Origin: JAVEDQ01 sp963783105
GTDB lineage: Bacteria; Actinomycetota; Actinomycetes; Frankiales; Frankiaceae
Direction: 5' to 3'
DNA length: 64,000 nt
NCBI GenBank assembly: GCA_963783105.1
Contig: CAWAMI010000007.1
Span: 372,001 to 436,000 of the forward strand
This document shows, piece by piece, positions 17,163 to 26,496 of this stretch; within the stretch, counting starts at the first letter, position 1; each line of letters begins with the position of its first letter. The notes beneath the pieces are model-generated. The model was not told where the DNA came from. It worked only from the letters and a program-made list of their open reading frames with translations, and searched no databases. The position numbers and the translations under genes are program-made.

Positions 17163-17560
17163 TCACCGCGTTGCGGTCCGCTTCGTGGTGCCGGCGCGGT
17201 GGCCATCCTCGGCAGCGGCGCCCCACAGGGCCGCTCCCATGCGCTCCGCGGCCTCGTGCGCCAGCTCCGGGACGACGTGTGAGTAGGTGCCGAGCGTCGG
17301 GCTGATCTGCGAGTGCCCGAGGATCTGCATTGCCACCCGGCCGGCGCGGCTCGACCTCGGTCTGGTCGAAGGACGGCGCATAGACGAGGGCGCAGACGTT
17401 GCGCGAGACGCGGCCGCGCTGGACAGCGGCCTTGAGCGCCCGGGACAGGATGCGGTGGCACTGCAGCACCGTCGCCGAAGAAAGCCTTTCGGCCTCGAAC
17501 TGGTGCCTCGCAGCTTCCACGTGTTCGGGGCAGCCGAATCGAGCCCGGCAGATCACCGGC
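17163..17560 (-). pseudogene. Tyrosine-recombinase (phage-type integrase) remnant
   Basis: Two pieces in different frames. The upstream piece (to ~17556) has RLSSATVLQCHRILSRALKAAVQRGRVSRNVCAL, the core-binding domain of actinobacterial integrases. The downstream piece (17163–17381) has QILGHSQISPTLGTYSHVVPELAHEAA, the C-terminal LGHS…TYSHV block that carries the nucleophile Tyr. The central catalytic region (first Arg and HxxR) is missing between them, so the gene has both an internal deletion of roughly 150 codons and a frameshift. It is adjacent to the 3' end of tRNA-Met, where intact relatives integrate. Confidence 0.85.
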
Positions 17561-17663
17561 CACCTTCGCCCTCAAGTCCGCGTGGCGTCGTGGGCTTTGG
17601 CGAACTTGACAACGATGGAGGTGGCCCCGGAGGCTCCCGCGCGGCCTGGCAGCATCTTCGTCC

Positions 17664-17921
17664 GTGAAGCGCCGCATCGCGGAGGTGATCTGCGACCCTG
17701 AGGTCGAGGCGAAGATCAGGAGTAAGCACAACGTCACCCTGGACGAGGTCAGGGAGTCGCTGATCTACGTCGAGGGCTTGAGCTACAGCGACGCGTACAA
17801 CCGGAACGGCGAGGAGCGAGTCCTCGTTTACAGCACAACATCAGTCGGAAGAGTGCTCAGGGTGGTACTGGCGGTGGTCGATGAGCGAGAAGGCATCTAC
17901 GCGCTACGCACTGCGTTCTGA
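17664..17921 (+). CDS. BrnT/DUF4258-like putative toxin
   Basis: 85 aa from GTG 17664. A short N-terminal helix region (DPEVEAKIRSKHNVTLDEVRESL) precedes a β-rich part (ERVLVYSTTSVGRVLRVVLAVVDE) and a terminal IYALRTAF. The H-x-V-x-x-x-E-V opening and the closing strand resemble BrnT-type RelE-superfamily toxins, in which a terminal R/S-A-R is catalytic. The match is by pattern only. The gene precedes a small acidic protein, the toxin-first order typical of brnTA. It lies inside the decayed element and has visibly lower GC than its flanks. Confidence 0.45.
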   Translation: MKRRIAEVICDPEVEAKIRSKHNVTLDEVRESLIYVEGLSYSDAYNRNGEERVLVYSTTSVGRVLRVVLAVVDEREGIYALRTAF

Positions 17922-17966
17922 GGCACCCGGCAGACGGCGCTCCGGCTCGTGAGGGAGGATGGCACC

Positions 17967-18191
17967 ATGGCGGACCACGACGAGACCGACATGACAGCCG
18001 AGGAGTTCGACGCCTTGTTCGCGCGTGGCAAGAAGGGCGTGACGGTTGGCTCTCGTGTCTCGCTTCACCACTCCTGGGTGCAGGAACTGCCGACCAACGA
18101 GAACCTGGTTGCGTCGCAGGACGTCAAGGTCTCATACGGGCAGATCCAGACGCTGCCGAGCCGCTCCACCGGGAGCATGCAGAACGCATGA
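17967..18191 (+). CDS. Small acidic protein, possible antitoxin partner
   Basis: 74 aa from ATG 17967 (GGGAGGAT ~6 bases upstream). The N-terminus DETDMTAEEFDALFARGKKG resembles the N-terminal, toxin-contacting part of BrnA-like antitoxins. The rest (SRVSLHHSWVQELPTNENLV…) has no ribbon-helix-helix that I can see, so it is an atypical or a decayed partner. The stop overlaps the start of the DUF6941 gene (ATGA). Function unproven. Confidence 0.4.
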   Translation: MADHDETDMTAEEFDALFARGKKGVTVGSRVSLHHSWVQELPTNENLVASQDVKVSYGQIQTLPSRSTGSMQNA

Positions 18192-18658
18192 AGCTGACGC
18201 TGATTCTGTGCGACTCCGCGCAGGTGGCGGACGGGAAGCTGTTCCTCATGGGGGGCGGGTGGGCGTTCACAGGACCCCAGCCCGTGCCTCACGCGCTAGG
18301 GGTACTTCTCGAGGTGCCCTGGGACCGCACGAACCAGCCCATCAAGATCTCGATCGAACTCCTTGAGCAGGACGGGTCGCCCGTCACCCAGCCAGGACCC
18401 GTTGGGGGTGAGGTGCCCATCCGCGTCGACGCGGAACTTGAGGTGGGCCGCCCTCCTGGCCATCCCAAAGGCACGCCGTTGAACGTCCCGTTGGCGATCC
18501 CTGTGCCTCCTATCGCTCTTGCACCTGGCAGGCGGTTCTCCTGGGAGGCTCATATAGAGGGAGAGCCGGCCCATGAGGACTGGCACGTCTCTTTCGCGAC
18601 CCGCCCCGCCCCTGCTGGAGGTCTTGGCCCCTCGGGGTTCACTCTCCCAGGGCAGTAG
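18188..18658 (+). CDS. DUF6941 family protein
   Basis: 156 aa. MKLTLILCDSAQVADGKLFLMGGGWAFTGPQPVPHALGVLLEVPWD is the signature opening of the actinobacterial DUF6941 family. The middle contains IRVDAELEVGRPPGHPKGTPLNVPLAIPV and the end APGRRFSWEAHIEGEP…WHVSFATRP. The sequence looks all-β and cytoplasmic. Function unknown. It is coupled to the upstream small acidic ORF by a 4-base overlap. Intact, unlike the recombination genes around it. Confidence 0.75.
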   Translation: MKLTLILCDSAQVADGKLFLMGGGWAFTGPQPVPHALGVLLEVPWDRTNQPIKISIELLEQDGSPVTQPGPVGGEVPIRVDAELEVGRPPGHPKGTPLNVPLAIPVPPIALAPGRRFSWEAHIEGEPAHEDWHVSFATRPAPAGGLGPSGFTLPGQ

Positions 18659-18883
18659 CGGGACCGCGCGGCTGTACGCGCTGAGCGCTGCGCGGTAGGG
18701 CCGCGACCGGGCTGACCGGCACCTCGAACCGCTGCCGGCTGTGCTCGAGGTGCTCGTCGGCGAAGTCGTAGCGCGTGCCGATCCGCAGGTGGGGGATCTC
18801 CTTCGACGCGGCCAGCCGCCAGATCATCGAAGGGAGACGCAGAAGAGCTCTGCGACCTGCTCGACGTTCCGGCACGGCTTCAT
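18639..18883 (-). pseudogene. Excisionase-like helix-turn-helix remnant
   Basis: From ATG 18883 the frame reads MKPCRNVEQVAELFCVS and then hits a stop. A +1 shift continues with MIWRLAASKEIPHLRIGTRYDFADEHLEHS. Joined, this is a MerR-type excisionase/HTH domain (VAELFxVS-xxI-WRLAASKEIPHLRIG-RYDF). With the integrase remnant at 17.2–17.6 kb it marks the two ends of a decayed integrative element. Confidence 0.65.
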
Positions 18884-18970
18884 GCCACCGACCGTAGGTG
18901 ACGCCCACCCTTCGGCAGACCGGCGCTGAGGCCCGGAGGCTTGGCCGGGCCCTCGACGGGTTGAGAGATT

Positions 18971-19585
18971 GTGCTCGTGACTGCTACGACGGTTCGTCCG
19001 CCCGGCCCAGACGTCGCGCTGCTGCGTCGGGGACGGCTGCTCGAGGTCGCCACCCTGAGCTGGAACGTCGTCGGCATCGTCGTTCTCGGGATTGCCGCGG
19101 TCGCGGCCCGGTCCGTCGCGCTGGCGGGGTTCGGGCTGGACTCGCTGATCGAGATCGGCGCGAGCACGGTCGTGCTGTGGGAGCTGTCCGGCACCGGTGA
19201 AGCGCGGCGCCGGCGCGCTCTGCGCCTGATCGGCGCGGCGTTCGTCGCCCTGGGCCTCTACCTCGCCGTCCAGTCCACCTGGAGCCTCGTCGACGGCTTA
19301 CACCCGCGCCACAGCCCGGTCGGCATCGTCTGGACCGCGGTCACCGCCGTCGTGATGTTCGCGCTGGCCGCCGGTAAGGCTCGGACCGGCCGTGCGCTGG
19401 ACAACCCGGTCCTGCTCAGCGAGGGACGCGTCACCACCGTCGACGGCCTGCTGGCGGTCGCCGTACTGGTCGGACTCGTCCTCAACGCCACCCTCGGCTG
19501 GTGGTGGGCCGACCCGGTGGCCGGCTACGTGCTCGTCTCCTACGCGGTTCTCGAATCCTGGTCGATCTTCACCGACAGCCACTGA
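18971..19585 (+). CDS. Cation diffusion facilitator-family transporter, short form
   Basis: 204 aa, about six membrane helices, start GTG 18971 or 18977. CDF-type metal sites are hinted at by FGLDSLIEIGAS in helix 2 and by SEGRVTTVDGLLAVAVLVGL in helix 5. It lacks the cytoplasmic C-terminal metal-binding domain of canonical CDFs such as the one encoded at 19921–20841. It probably exports a divalent metal; the ion is unknown. It faces a 48-aa ORF on the other strand. Confidence 0.72.
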   Translation: MLVTATTVRPPGPDVALLRRGRLLEVATLSWNVVGIVVLGIAAVAARSVALAGFGLDSLIEIGASTVVLWELSGTGEARRRRALRLIGAAFVALGLYLAVQSTWSLVDGLHPRHSPVGIVWTAVTAVVMFALAAGKARTGRALDNPVLLSEGRVTTVDGLLAVAVLVGLVLNATLGWWWADPVAGYVLVSYAVLESWSIFTDSH

Positions 19586-19598
19586 CCAGCAGCGCCGA

Positions 19599-19745
19599 TC
19601 AGCGGCGCTTCTTGCCCCGTTGCTTCTTGCCCTGCTGCTTCTTGGCCGTGGAGTCAGCGGCCTTCGCGGTGGCGAGCGTGAGAACCGGGCAGTCGGAGCA
19701 GCGGGGCTTCGACCGGCAGCACGTCACCCGCTTGCGATGGGCCAC
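19599..19745 (-). CDS. Small Cys- and Lys-rich protein (48 aa)
   Basis: From GTG 19745 the frame reads MAHRKRVTCCRSKPRCSDCPVLTL, then a Lys/Gln-rich tail ending KKQRGKKRR. The CC-x5-C-x2-C pattern could bind a metal or an Fe-S cluster. I believe short proteins with this KRV-CC…PRC-x2-CPV pattern are widespread in actinobacteria without a known role. It lies between two metal-efflux genes. No good ribosome-binding site is visible, so confidence is moderate. Confidence 0.5.
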   Translation of the reverse strand: MAHRKRVTCCRSKPRCSDCPVLTLATAKAADSTAKKQQGKKQRGKKRR

Positions 19746-19920
19746 GGCTACCGGCCCACCGTCAACGGCCCGGGCGCCTGGCTCGTCCGGTCGTCGATCC
19801 GGACGACGACCGGCGTGCGCCCGGCCTGCTGCAGATCCGCCGACAAGCGCCTCGACGTGCCCGTTCGGAGCGGAGAGAGCCTCCGCGCGGGCCGGGTCCA
19901 GGCATCGTTCCTGCGCGGCG

Positions 19921-20841
19921 TCACAGGTGCGCTCCCGACTCGTGCCTGCTGTGGCCCCGCGGTTCCAACTGGAAAGTGGAGTGCTCGACGTCGAAGTGGC
20001 CGACAAGCCGCTCCTGGAGCCGGTCGAGGATCTGCGGGGCATGGCCGTCGGCGAAGCAGGAGTCGTCGATGACCACGTGGGCCGAGAGGGCGGGCAGGTC
20101 CGAGGTGACCGTCCAGGCGTGCAGGTCGTGCACGTCCTGAACGTGCGTGTTGGCGAGCAGCTGGCGGCGCACCTCATCGAGATCGACGCCTTCGGGCGCG
20201 GCCTCGAGCAGGACGCGTCCGGAGGCCTTGAGCAGGCCGGCCGCCGCCCGGAGCATGAGGACGACGACGACCAGTGAGGCGATGGCGTCGGCTCGGCGCC
20301 AGCCGGTGAACAGGATGACCAGTCCGGCGACGAACGTGGCGATGAAGGCGAAGGCGTCGGTGAGGATGTGCTGGAAGGCGCCCTCGATGTTCATGCTCGC
20401 GCGGTTCGCCTTGGCCAGGATCCATGTCGCGACGACGTTCACGACGACGCCGACACCGGCGACGACGAGCAGCGGGGTGCCCTGCACGTCCGGCGGGCTG
20501 AGCAGCCGTCGGACCGACTCGAACAGCACCAGCATGGCGACGACCAGCAGGGTGATGCCGTTGACGGCTGCCGAGAGGATCTCGGCGCGTTTGAAGCCGA
20601 AGGTCCAGATGCCGCGGGCGGGCTTGGCTGCCAGATGGATGGCCCACAATGACCCGGCGATGGCGCCGACGTCGGTGAGCATGTGGCCGGCGTCCGCCAG
20701 CAGCGCTAACGACCCCGACAGCAGCGCCACGACGACCTCGAGGGCCATGAAGCCCATCAGCAGGGCCAGCGCGACGCCGAGGTAGCGCCGGTCGGCGTCC
20801 TTGCCGACGCCGTGGTCGTGATCGTTCTCGCGCTCAGACAC
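19921..20841 (-). CDS. CzcD-like cation diffusion facilitator (zinc/cobalt exporter)
   Basis: 306 aa from GTG 20841, overlapping the ArsR stop. Six membrane helices. The helix-2 site is in LLADAGHMLTDVGAI (H/D pattern of zinc CDFs) and the helix-5 site in ILTDAFAFIATFVAG (D-x3-D equivalent). The C-terminal cytoplasmic ferredoxin-like domain has HVQDVHDLHAWTV and LSAHVVIDD. A His-containing N-terminus (NDHDHGVGKD) may feed metal. It exports Zn2+ or Co2+ against protons and is co-transcribed with its probable repressor. Confidence 0.87.
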   Translation of the reverse strand: MSERENDHDHGVGKDADRRYLGVALALLMGFMALEVVVALLSGSLALLADAGHMLTDVGAIAGSLWAIHLAAKPARGIWTFGFKRAEILSAAVNGITLLVVAMLVLFESVRRLLSPPDVQGTPLLVVAGVGVVVNVVATWILAKANRASMNIEGAFQHILTDAFAFIATFVAGLVILFTGWRRADAIASLVVVVLMLRAAAGLLKASGRVLLEAAPEGVDLDEVRRQLLANTHVQDVHDLHAWTVTSDLPALSAHVVIDDSCFADGHAPQILDRLQERLVGHFDVEHSTFQLEPRGHSRHESGAHL

Positions 20842-21244
20842 GATCGTCCTGCGGGTGGTCGTGGACCAGTTCGGTGTGTTCGACGTGCGTGAGCGCCAGG
20901 TCGAGCAGCATCCGCACGTGCGCGTCGGCCAGCGAGTAGTACGCCATCCGCCCCGCGCGGCGGACGTCGACGACGCGGTGCGCGCGCAGGATCCGCAGGG
21001 CATGGCTGGTGGCCGACTCGCTCATTCCGGCGGCCGCGGCCAGATCGCATACGCACAGCTCGGCCCCCAGCAGGGCGACCAGCAACCGCAGCCGGCTCGG
21101 GTCGGCGAGCAGGCCGAATACGTCTGCCAGGTCGAGGACGTCGCGCTCGGTCGGCATCTTCTCGTGCACCGCGGCCACCCGGTCGGCGTCCACGATGCGG
21201 ACGGCGCAGGCGTCCAACGCCTGAACATCTGAACTGTTGCTCAT
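20834..21244 (-). CDS. ArsR/SmtB-family metal-responsive repressor
   Basis: 136 aa from ATG 21244. Winged-helix domain: VFGLLADPSRLRLLVALLGAELCVCDLAAAAGMSESATSHALRILRAHRVV, then the wing RRAGRMAYYSLAD. The C-terminal helix DLALTHVEHTELVHDHPQD is rich in His/Asp and matches an α5-type zinc site. The CVC at the recognition-helix entrance could add an α3 site. It likely represses its own operon with the coupled CzcD-like exporter and is released by Zn/Co. The gene lies only ~105 bases from the hydrogenase box on the other side. Confidence 0.87.
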   Translation of the reverse strand: MSNSSDVQALDACAVRIVDADRVAAVHEKMPTERDVLDLADVFGLLADPSRLRLLVALLGAELCVCDLAAAAGMSESATSHALRILRAHRVVDVRRAGRMAYYSLADAHVRMLLDLALTHVEHTELVHDHPQDDRV

Positions 21245-21349
21245 ACATCCACCGTAGCCAGAGGCTGCTGCGACGTCCAGGCCGGGCGAGCCGGCCCCCG
21301 CGTTCTCCGGACGACCCGGGGGCCGCTTCCGTCGGGCACCGGCCGCCGC

Positions 21350-21363
21350 GGGACCTATGGCCC
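21350..21363 (+). promoter_or_regulatory. DosR/DevR-like palindrome upstream of the hydrogenase operon
   Basis: GGGACCTATGGCCC matches the core GGGAC-N4-GNCCC of the mycobacterial hypoxia box. It lies in the short gap between the divergent arsR and hydrogenase genes. An ATG at 21357 falls inside it, which argues that translation starts further down. Two similar boxes lie at 32805–32820 and 35417–35436. Confidence 0.5.
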
Positions 21364-21398
21364 TTGGCGGCCCCTTGCGCGGGTCGGATGGTGCCCGC

Positions 21399-22533
<1,135 letters not shown>

Positions 22534-22550
<17 letters not shown>

Positions 22551-23025
22551 CCTGCTCAGCGAGCATCCGTTCTTCGCCGGGTTCTCTGCGGAGGATCTGC
22601 GGCTGATCGCCTCGTGCGCTCGGAACATCCACCTCGACTCCGACTCCTACCTGTTCCGGGAAGGAGGCCCCGCGGACCGGTTCTTCCTCCTGCGCCACGG
22701 GCGGGTCGCCCTGGAGATGCCGGCACCCGCGGGGCATCTGGTGGTGGAGACGGTCGAGGACGGAGATGTCCTCGGCTGGTCCTGGCTGGTGCCGCCCTAC
22801 CGCTACTTCTTCGACGCCCGCGCCGTGCAGCCGACCAGCGCCGTCTCCATCGACGGGGCGTGCTTGAGAGGAAAGTGCGATGCGGATCCGCGGCTCGGCT
22901 ACGCGCTGCTGCGCCGGGTCAGCGAGGTGATGCTCGAGCGACTCCAGGCGACGCGGGTTCGGCTGTTGGACGTGTACGGGGTGCCTGATGTGTACGGAGT
23001 CCCAGGTGCCGGCGTCCGCGACTGA
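22534..23025 (+). CDS. Stand-alone cyclic-nucleotide-binding-domain protein
   Basis: 163 aa, overlapping the preceding gene by 17 bases. A single CRP/FNR-type β-roll: LLSEHPFFAGFSAEDLRLIA, FREGGPADRFFLLRHGRVALEM, DGDVLGWSWLVPPYRYFFDARAV, followed by a C-helix. There is no DNA-binding helix-turn-helix. The phosphate-binding cassette is not canonical, so a cNMP may not bind. Such proteins accompany group 3b hydrogenase operons and may tune activity, which is inference. Its 3' end (VPDVYGVPGAGV) overlaps the next gene by 38 bases in another frame. Confidence 0.78.
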
Positions 23026-23875
23026 AAGGGTCGACCGGGCGTCCGATCCGCAGGTGCCGCGGCAGTTCGCCGTCGTCCGTCGGCGCCCGGAGACGGCCGA
23101 CACCGTCACGCTCGATCTGCTCCCGGTCGACGGGAGGCCGCTGGGCTTCGCGCCCGGGCAGTTCACGATGATCTCGGCCTTCGGGTATCCCGAGATCCCG
23201 ATCTCCATCAGCGGCGGCCCGGCGGAACCCGTGCTGCGCCACACCGTCCGGGCGGTCGGGGCGGCCAGCCGGGCGGTGGCGGCGGCCGACGTCGGCGAGT
23301 CCCTCTGGGTGCGGGGGCCCTTCGGCCAGGGCTGGCGCAGCGACATGTGGCGGGGGCGAACCGCGGCCGACAGCTGCCGGGACGTCGTCCTCGTGACCGG
23401 CGGGCTGGGCCTCGCCCCGCTGCGCCCCCTGGTCCTCGAGCTGATCGCCGGACGCGGGAGATACCGCCACGCGTCCCTGCTCGTCGGCGCCCGCACCCCG
23501 GCGGACCTGCTCTTCGGCGAGGAGCTGACCGAGTGGTCCGCCGCGCTGGATGTTCGGGTGACGGTCGACGCGGCGGGTCCCGGATGGCGCGGCCGGGTCG
23601 GATTGGTCACCGGGCTGCTGCCGCGGGTGTCGTTCGACCCTGCGCAGACGGCCGCCTACCTCTGCGGCCCGGAGGTGATGATGCGGGCCACCACCGCCGC
23701 GTTGGTGAAGCGGGGAGTGCCGTCGAGCCGCATCCGGCTGTCGGTGGAGCGCAACATGCGCTGCGGGATCGGGCTCTGCGGGCACTGCCAGCTGCGGGAG
23801 TTCTTCGTCTGTACCGACGGCCCGGTCTTCGCCGCCGACCAGCTCGCCCCGCTGATGCGGATCCGGGAGCTGTGA
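22988..23875 (+). CDS. Hydrogenase FAD/NAD(P)-binding subunit (HydG/sulfhydrogenase gamma-like)
   Basis: 295 aa. Ferredoxin-NADP reductase fold. FAD part: LGFAPGQFTMISAFGYPEIPISISGG (RxYS-equivalent PISIS). NAD(P) part: VVLVTGGLGLAPLRPLVLEL and AAYLCGPEVMMRATTAALV. C-terminal [2Fe-2S] Cys cluster: VERNMRCGIGLCGHCQLREFFVC. It exchanges electrons between NADP(H) and the Fe-S subunit. It starts at ATG 22988 and is followed 1 base later by the small subunit. Confidence 0.9.
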   Translation: MCTESQVPASATERVDRASDPQVPRQFAVVRRRPETADTVTLDLLPVDGRPLGFAPGQFTMISAFGYPEIPISISGGPAEPVLRHTVRAVGAASRAVAAADVGESLWVRGPFGQGWRSDMWRGRTAADSCRDVVLVTGGLGLAPLRPLVLELIAGRGRYRHASLLVGARTPADLLFGEELTEWSAALDVRVTVDAAGPGWRGRVGLVTGLLPRVSFDPAQTAAYLCGPEVMMRATTAALVKRGVPSSRIRLSVERNMRCGIGLCGHCQLREFFVCTDGPVFAADQLAPLMRIREL

Positions 23876-23876
23876 G

Positions 23877-24668
23877 ATGGGCGCCGCTCGTTCCCGGCCG
23901 ACGCTGGCCGTGTGGAAGTTCGCCTCCTGCGACGGCTGCCAGCTGACGGTGCTCAACCTCGAGGACGAGTTGCTCGCCCTGGCCGACGCGATCGACATCC
24001 GGTTCTTCCTGGAGGCCGGCGCCGAGCAGGATCCGCCGGACGGGCGGTACGACCTGTCGCTCGTCGAGGGGTCCGTCACCACCCCCGACGACCTCGAGCG
24101 GGTCCGGTTGGTCCGGCAGCGGTCCCGGAAGCTCGTCACCATCGGCGCGTGCGCGACGAGCGGCGGTATCCAGGCGTTGCGCAACTTCGCCGACGTCCGG
24201 GAGTTCACGGCCGCGGTCTACGCCCGACCCGACTACATCCGTACGCTGGCGACCTCGACCGCCATCGCCGAGCACGTTCCCGTCGACTTCGAACTCACCG
24301 GGTGCCCGATCGACCGCCGGCAGCTGGTGGAGGTCGTCACCGCGCTCCTGCACGACCGGCGGCCCCGGATCTCCAGCGAGAGCGTCTGCATGGAGTGCAA
24401 GCGCGCCGGCAACGTCTGCGTGACCGTCGCATCCGGTACGCCGTGTCTCGGCCCCGTGACGCACGCGGGCTGCGGGGCGCTGTGCCCCTCCTGCGCCCGC
24501 GGCTGCTACGGCTGCTTCGGCCCGAAGGAGACGCCGAACGTCGCGGCGCTCGTGCCGCAGCTGCGGGATCTCGGCATGCCCGGGCGGGACGTGCAGCGCG
24601 TCTTCAGCACCTTCCACGCCGCCACCGGGCCCTTCGCCGAGGCGGCCGGAAAGGCGGTCGAGGAATGA
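23877..24668 (+). CDS. [NiFe] hydrogenase small subunit (group 3b-type)
   Basis: 263 aa. It starts AVWKFASCDGCQLTVLNLED, with the proximal-cluster Cys pair C-x2-C. Further ligands are in VTIGACATSGGIQALRN and FELTGCPIDRRQLVEVV, and a Cys-rich C-terminus (CMECKRAGNVC, CLGPVTHAGCGALCPSCARGCYGCFGP) binds the medial and distal clusters. There is no Tat signal, so the enzyme is cytoplasmic. It wires the NiFe site of the large subunit to the HydB-like subunit. Its TGA overlaps the large-subunit ATG. Confidence 0.92.
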   Translation: MGAARSRPTLAVWKFASCDGCQLTVLNLEDELLALADAIDIRFFLEAGAEQDPPDGRYDLSLVEGSVTTPDDLERVRLVRQRSRKLVTIGACATSGGIQALRNFADVREFTAAVYARPDYIRTLATSTAIAEHVPVDFELTGCPIDRRQLVEVVTALLHDRRPRISSESVCMECKRAGNVCVTVASGTPCLGPVTHAGCGALCPSCARGCYGCFGPKETPNVAALVPQLRDLGMPGRDVQRVFSTFHAATGPFAEAAGKAVEE

Positions 24669-25975
24669 CGCACAAGACCGACCCCGCCCGCTTGCTGGAG
24701 ACCAAGGGGTTGGCCCGCGTCGAGGGTGAAGGAGCGATGCGGGTCGCCGTGGCCGACGGCCGCGTCAGCGAGGTGCAGCTGCGCATCTACGAGCCGCCGC
24801 GCTTCTTCGAGGCGCTGCTCCGTGGCCGGGGCCACACCGAGCCACCGGACATCACGGCCCGCATCTGCGGCATCTGCCCGGTCGCGTACCAGATGAGCGC
24901 CTGCCAGGCGATCGAGGACGCCTGCGGCGTGACCGTCCCCGAGCAGGTCCGGCTGTTACGCCGCGTCCTGTACTGCGGCGAGTGGATGGAGAGCCACGCG
25001 CTGCACATCTATCTGCTGCACGCACCGGACTTCCTGGGCTACCCGAGCGCGCTGGCCCTCGCCCGGGACCAGCCGTCGCTCGTCGAGCGCGGCCTGCGGC
25101 TGAAGAAGGCCGGCAACAAGGTCCTGAGCACCATCGGCGGCCGAGCCGTCCACCCCGTCAACGTCCGGGTCGGCGGGTTCTACCGCTTCCCCGAGCGGGC
25201 CGAGCTCGTCGAGCTCCGTGCCGTTCTCGAACAGGCGCGGGAGGACGCCGCCGCCACGGTCCGGCTCGTCTCCGGCTTCGAGTTCCCCGAGTTCGAGCAG
25301 CCGCACGAGTACGTCGCGCTCCAGACCGAGAACGGCGACTATCCCCTGGAGCGCGGGCACCTCGTCAGCACCGCCGGACGCCGGTTCTCCGCGGAGGCGT
25401 TCGACTCCCACGTCGTCGAGCACCAGGTGGCCTGGTCGAACGCCCTGCACGCGAACCTGGTCGACGGCGGCCACTACGTCGTCGGACCGCTGGCCCGCTA
25501 CACCCTCAACGCCGATCGCCTCTCGCCGGTCGCCCGCGCGGCGGCGGACGACGCCGGGCTGGGTGCCGAGTGCCGCAACCCGTTCCGTTCGATCGTCGTC
25601 CGCGCCGTCGAGCTGCTGCACGCCTGCGACGAGGCGATCCGGATCCTGGAGACCTGGCGCCCGGACGGCCCGCCGGCCGTCCCGGTCCCGGCGCGCGCCG
25701 GCGTCGGCCACGGGGTGACGGAGGCACCGCGCGGACTGCTGTACCACCGGTACGAACTCGACGCGTCCGGCACGATCCGGTCCGCCCGCATCGTGCCGCC
25801 GACCTCGCAGAACCAGGCGAGCATCGAGGACGACCTGCGGGCGTTCGTGGAGCCGCGCATGGCTCTCGACGACGCCGAGCTGACCCGGCAGTGCGAGCAG
25901 GCCATCCGGAACTACGACCCGTGCATCTCCTGCGCCACGCATTTCCTCGATCTGACCGTCGAGGACGTCGGATGA
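24665..25975 (+). CDS. [NiFe] hydrogenase large (catalytic) subunit (group 3b-type)
   Basis: 436 aa. It carries the two NiFe-ligand motifs: L1 TARICGICPVAYQ and L2 DPCISCATHFLDL near the end. The C-terminal peptide after the L2 His is only ~10 residues and would be removed by the maturation protease encoded next. HDPVNVRVGG-type middle motifs (GRAVHPVNVRVGGFYRFP) are present. With the flavin and Fe-S subunits it should couple H2 and NADP(H), producing or consuming H2 in the cytoplasm. The assignment to group 3b rests on the subunit set. hyp maturation genes are not in this window. Confidence 0.93.
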   Translation: MTHKTDPARLLETKGLARVEGEGAMRVAVADGRVSEVQLRIYEPPRFFEALLRGRGHTEPPDITARICGICPVAYQMSACQAIEDACGVTVPEQVRLLRRVLYCGEWMESHALHIYLLHAPDFLGYPSALALARDQPSLVERGLRLKKAGNKVLSTIGGRAVHPVNVRVGGFYRFPERAELVELRAVLEQAREDAAATVRLVSGFEFPEFEQPHEYVALQTENGDYPLERGHLVSTAGRRFSAEAFDSHVVEHQVAWSNALHANLVDGGHYVVGPLARYTLNADRLSPVARAAADDAGLGAECRNPFRSIVVRAVELLHACDEAIRILETWRPDGPPAVPVPARAGVGHGVTEAPRGLLYHRYELDASGTIRSARIVPPTSQNQASIEDDLRAFVEPRMALDDAELTRQCEQAIRNYDPCISCATHFLDLTVEDVG

Positions 25976-26496
25976 GCAGGGCGATCGTCGTCGGCGTCGG
26001 GAATCGGGACCGGCGGGACGACGGCATCGGCCCTGCGGTGGCGGAGCGCATCGCGACGCTCGCCGATCCCGACGGCGACCTCGAGGTGTGGACCGACCTG
26101 CCTCCGCTCCGTCTGCTCGACGTGTGGGAGGGCGCCGACACGGCCGTCGTCGTCGACGCGTCGCACGCCGGATCCGAGCCCGGGGCGGTGCGGGTCGCGG
26201 ACGTCACCAGCAGGGCGCTGCCCCCTCGGATCGGTTCGAGCAGCACACACGCCTTCGGGCTCGCCGACGCGGTGGAGCTCGCCAGGGTGCTCCGCCGCCT
26301 CCCGCGACGGCTCGTGCTCGTGGTGGTCGAGGCGGCGGACACGCGCCCCGGCGCCGGTCTCACGCCGCCCGTGGAGGCGGCCGTCGACCCGGCGGCCCGG
26401 GCGGCGCTCGCGGCGGCCACGTCGGCGGCCACGTCGGCGGACCGCCGGAACGTCACAGGTCGTAGCTCCCGCTGTTCGCCTTCCGCATCGCGGTGA
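25972..26496 (+). CDS. Hydrogenase maturation protease (HyaD/HybD/FrxA-like)
   Basis: 174 aa, overlapping the large-subunit stop by 4 bases. Family signs: IVVGVGNRDRRDDGIGPAVAERI at the N-terminus (G-N-x-x-x-x-D-D-G-x-G with the Ni-sensing Asp/Glu), VVVDASHAG in the middle (Asp of the second metal ligand), and SSSTHAFGLADAVELA (His). It clips the C-terminal peptide of the large subunit after nickel insertion. The last ~25 residues look non-conserved and overlap the opposing gene by 44 bases, so the true C-terminus is loosely constrained. Confidence 0.87.
   Translation: MSRAIVVGVGNRDRRDDGIGPAVAERIATLADPDGDLEVWTDLPPLRLLDVWEGADTAVVVDASHAGSEPGAVRVADVTSRALPPRIGSSSTHAFGLADAVELARVLRRLPRRLVLVVVEAADTRPGAGLTPPVEAAVDPAARAALAAATSAATSADRRNVTGRSSRCSPSASR

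Noticed and set aside
19785..19815. GTCGTC-GATCCG-GACGAC inverted repeat as an operator
   Set aside because: Six-base arms in sequence of this GC content arise by chance, and no start codon is placed suitably next to it.
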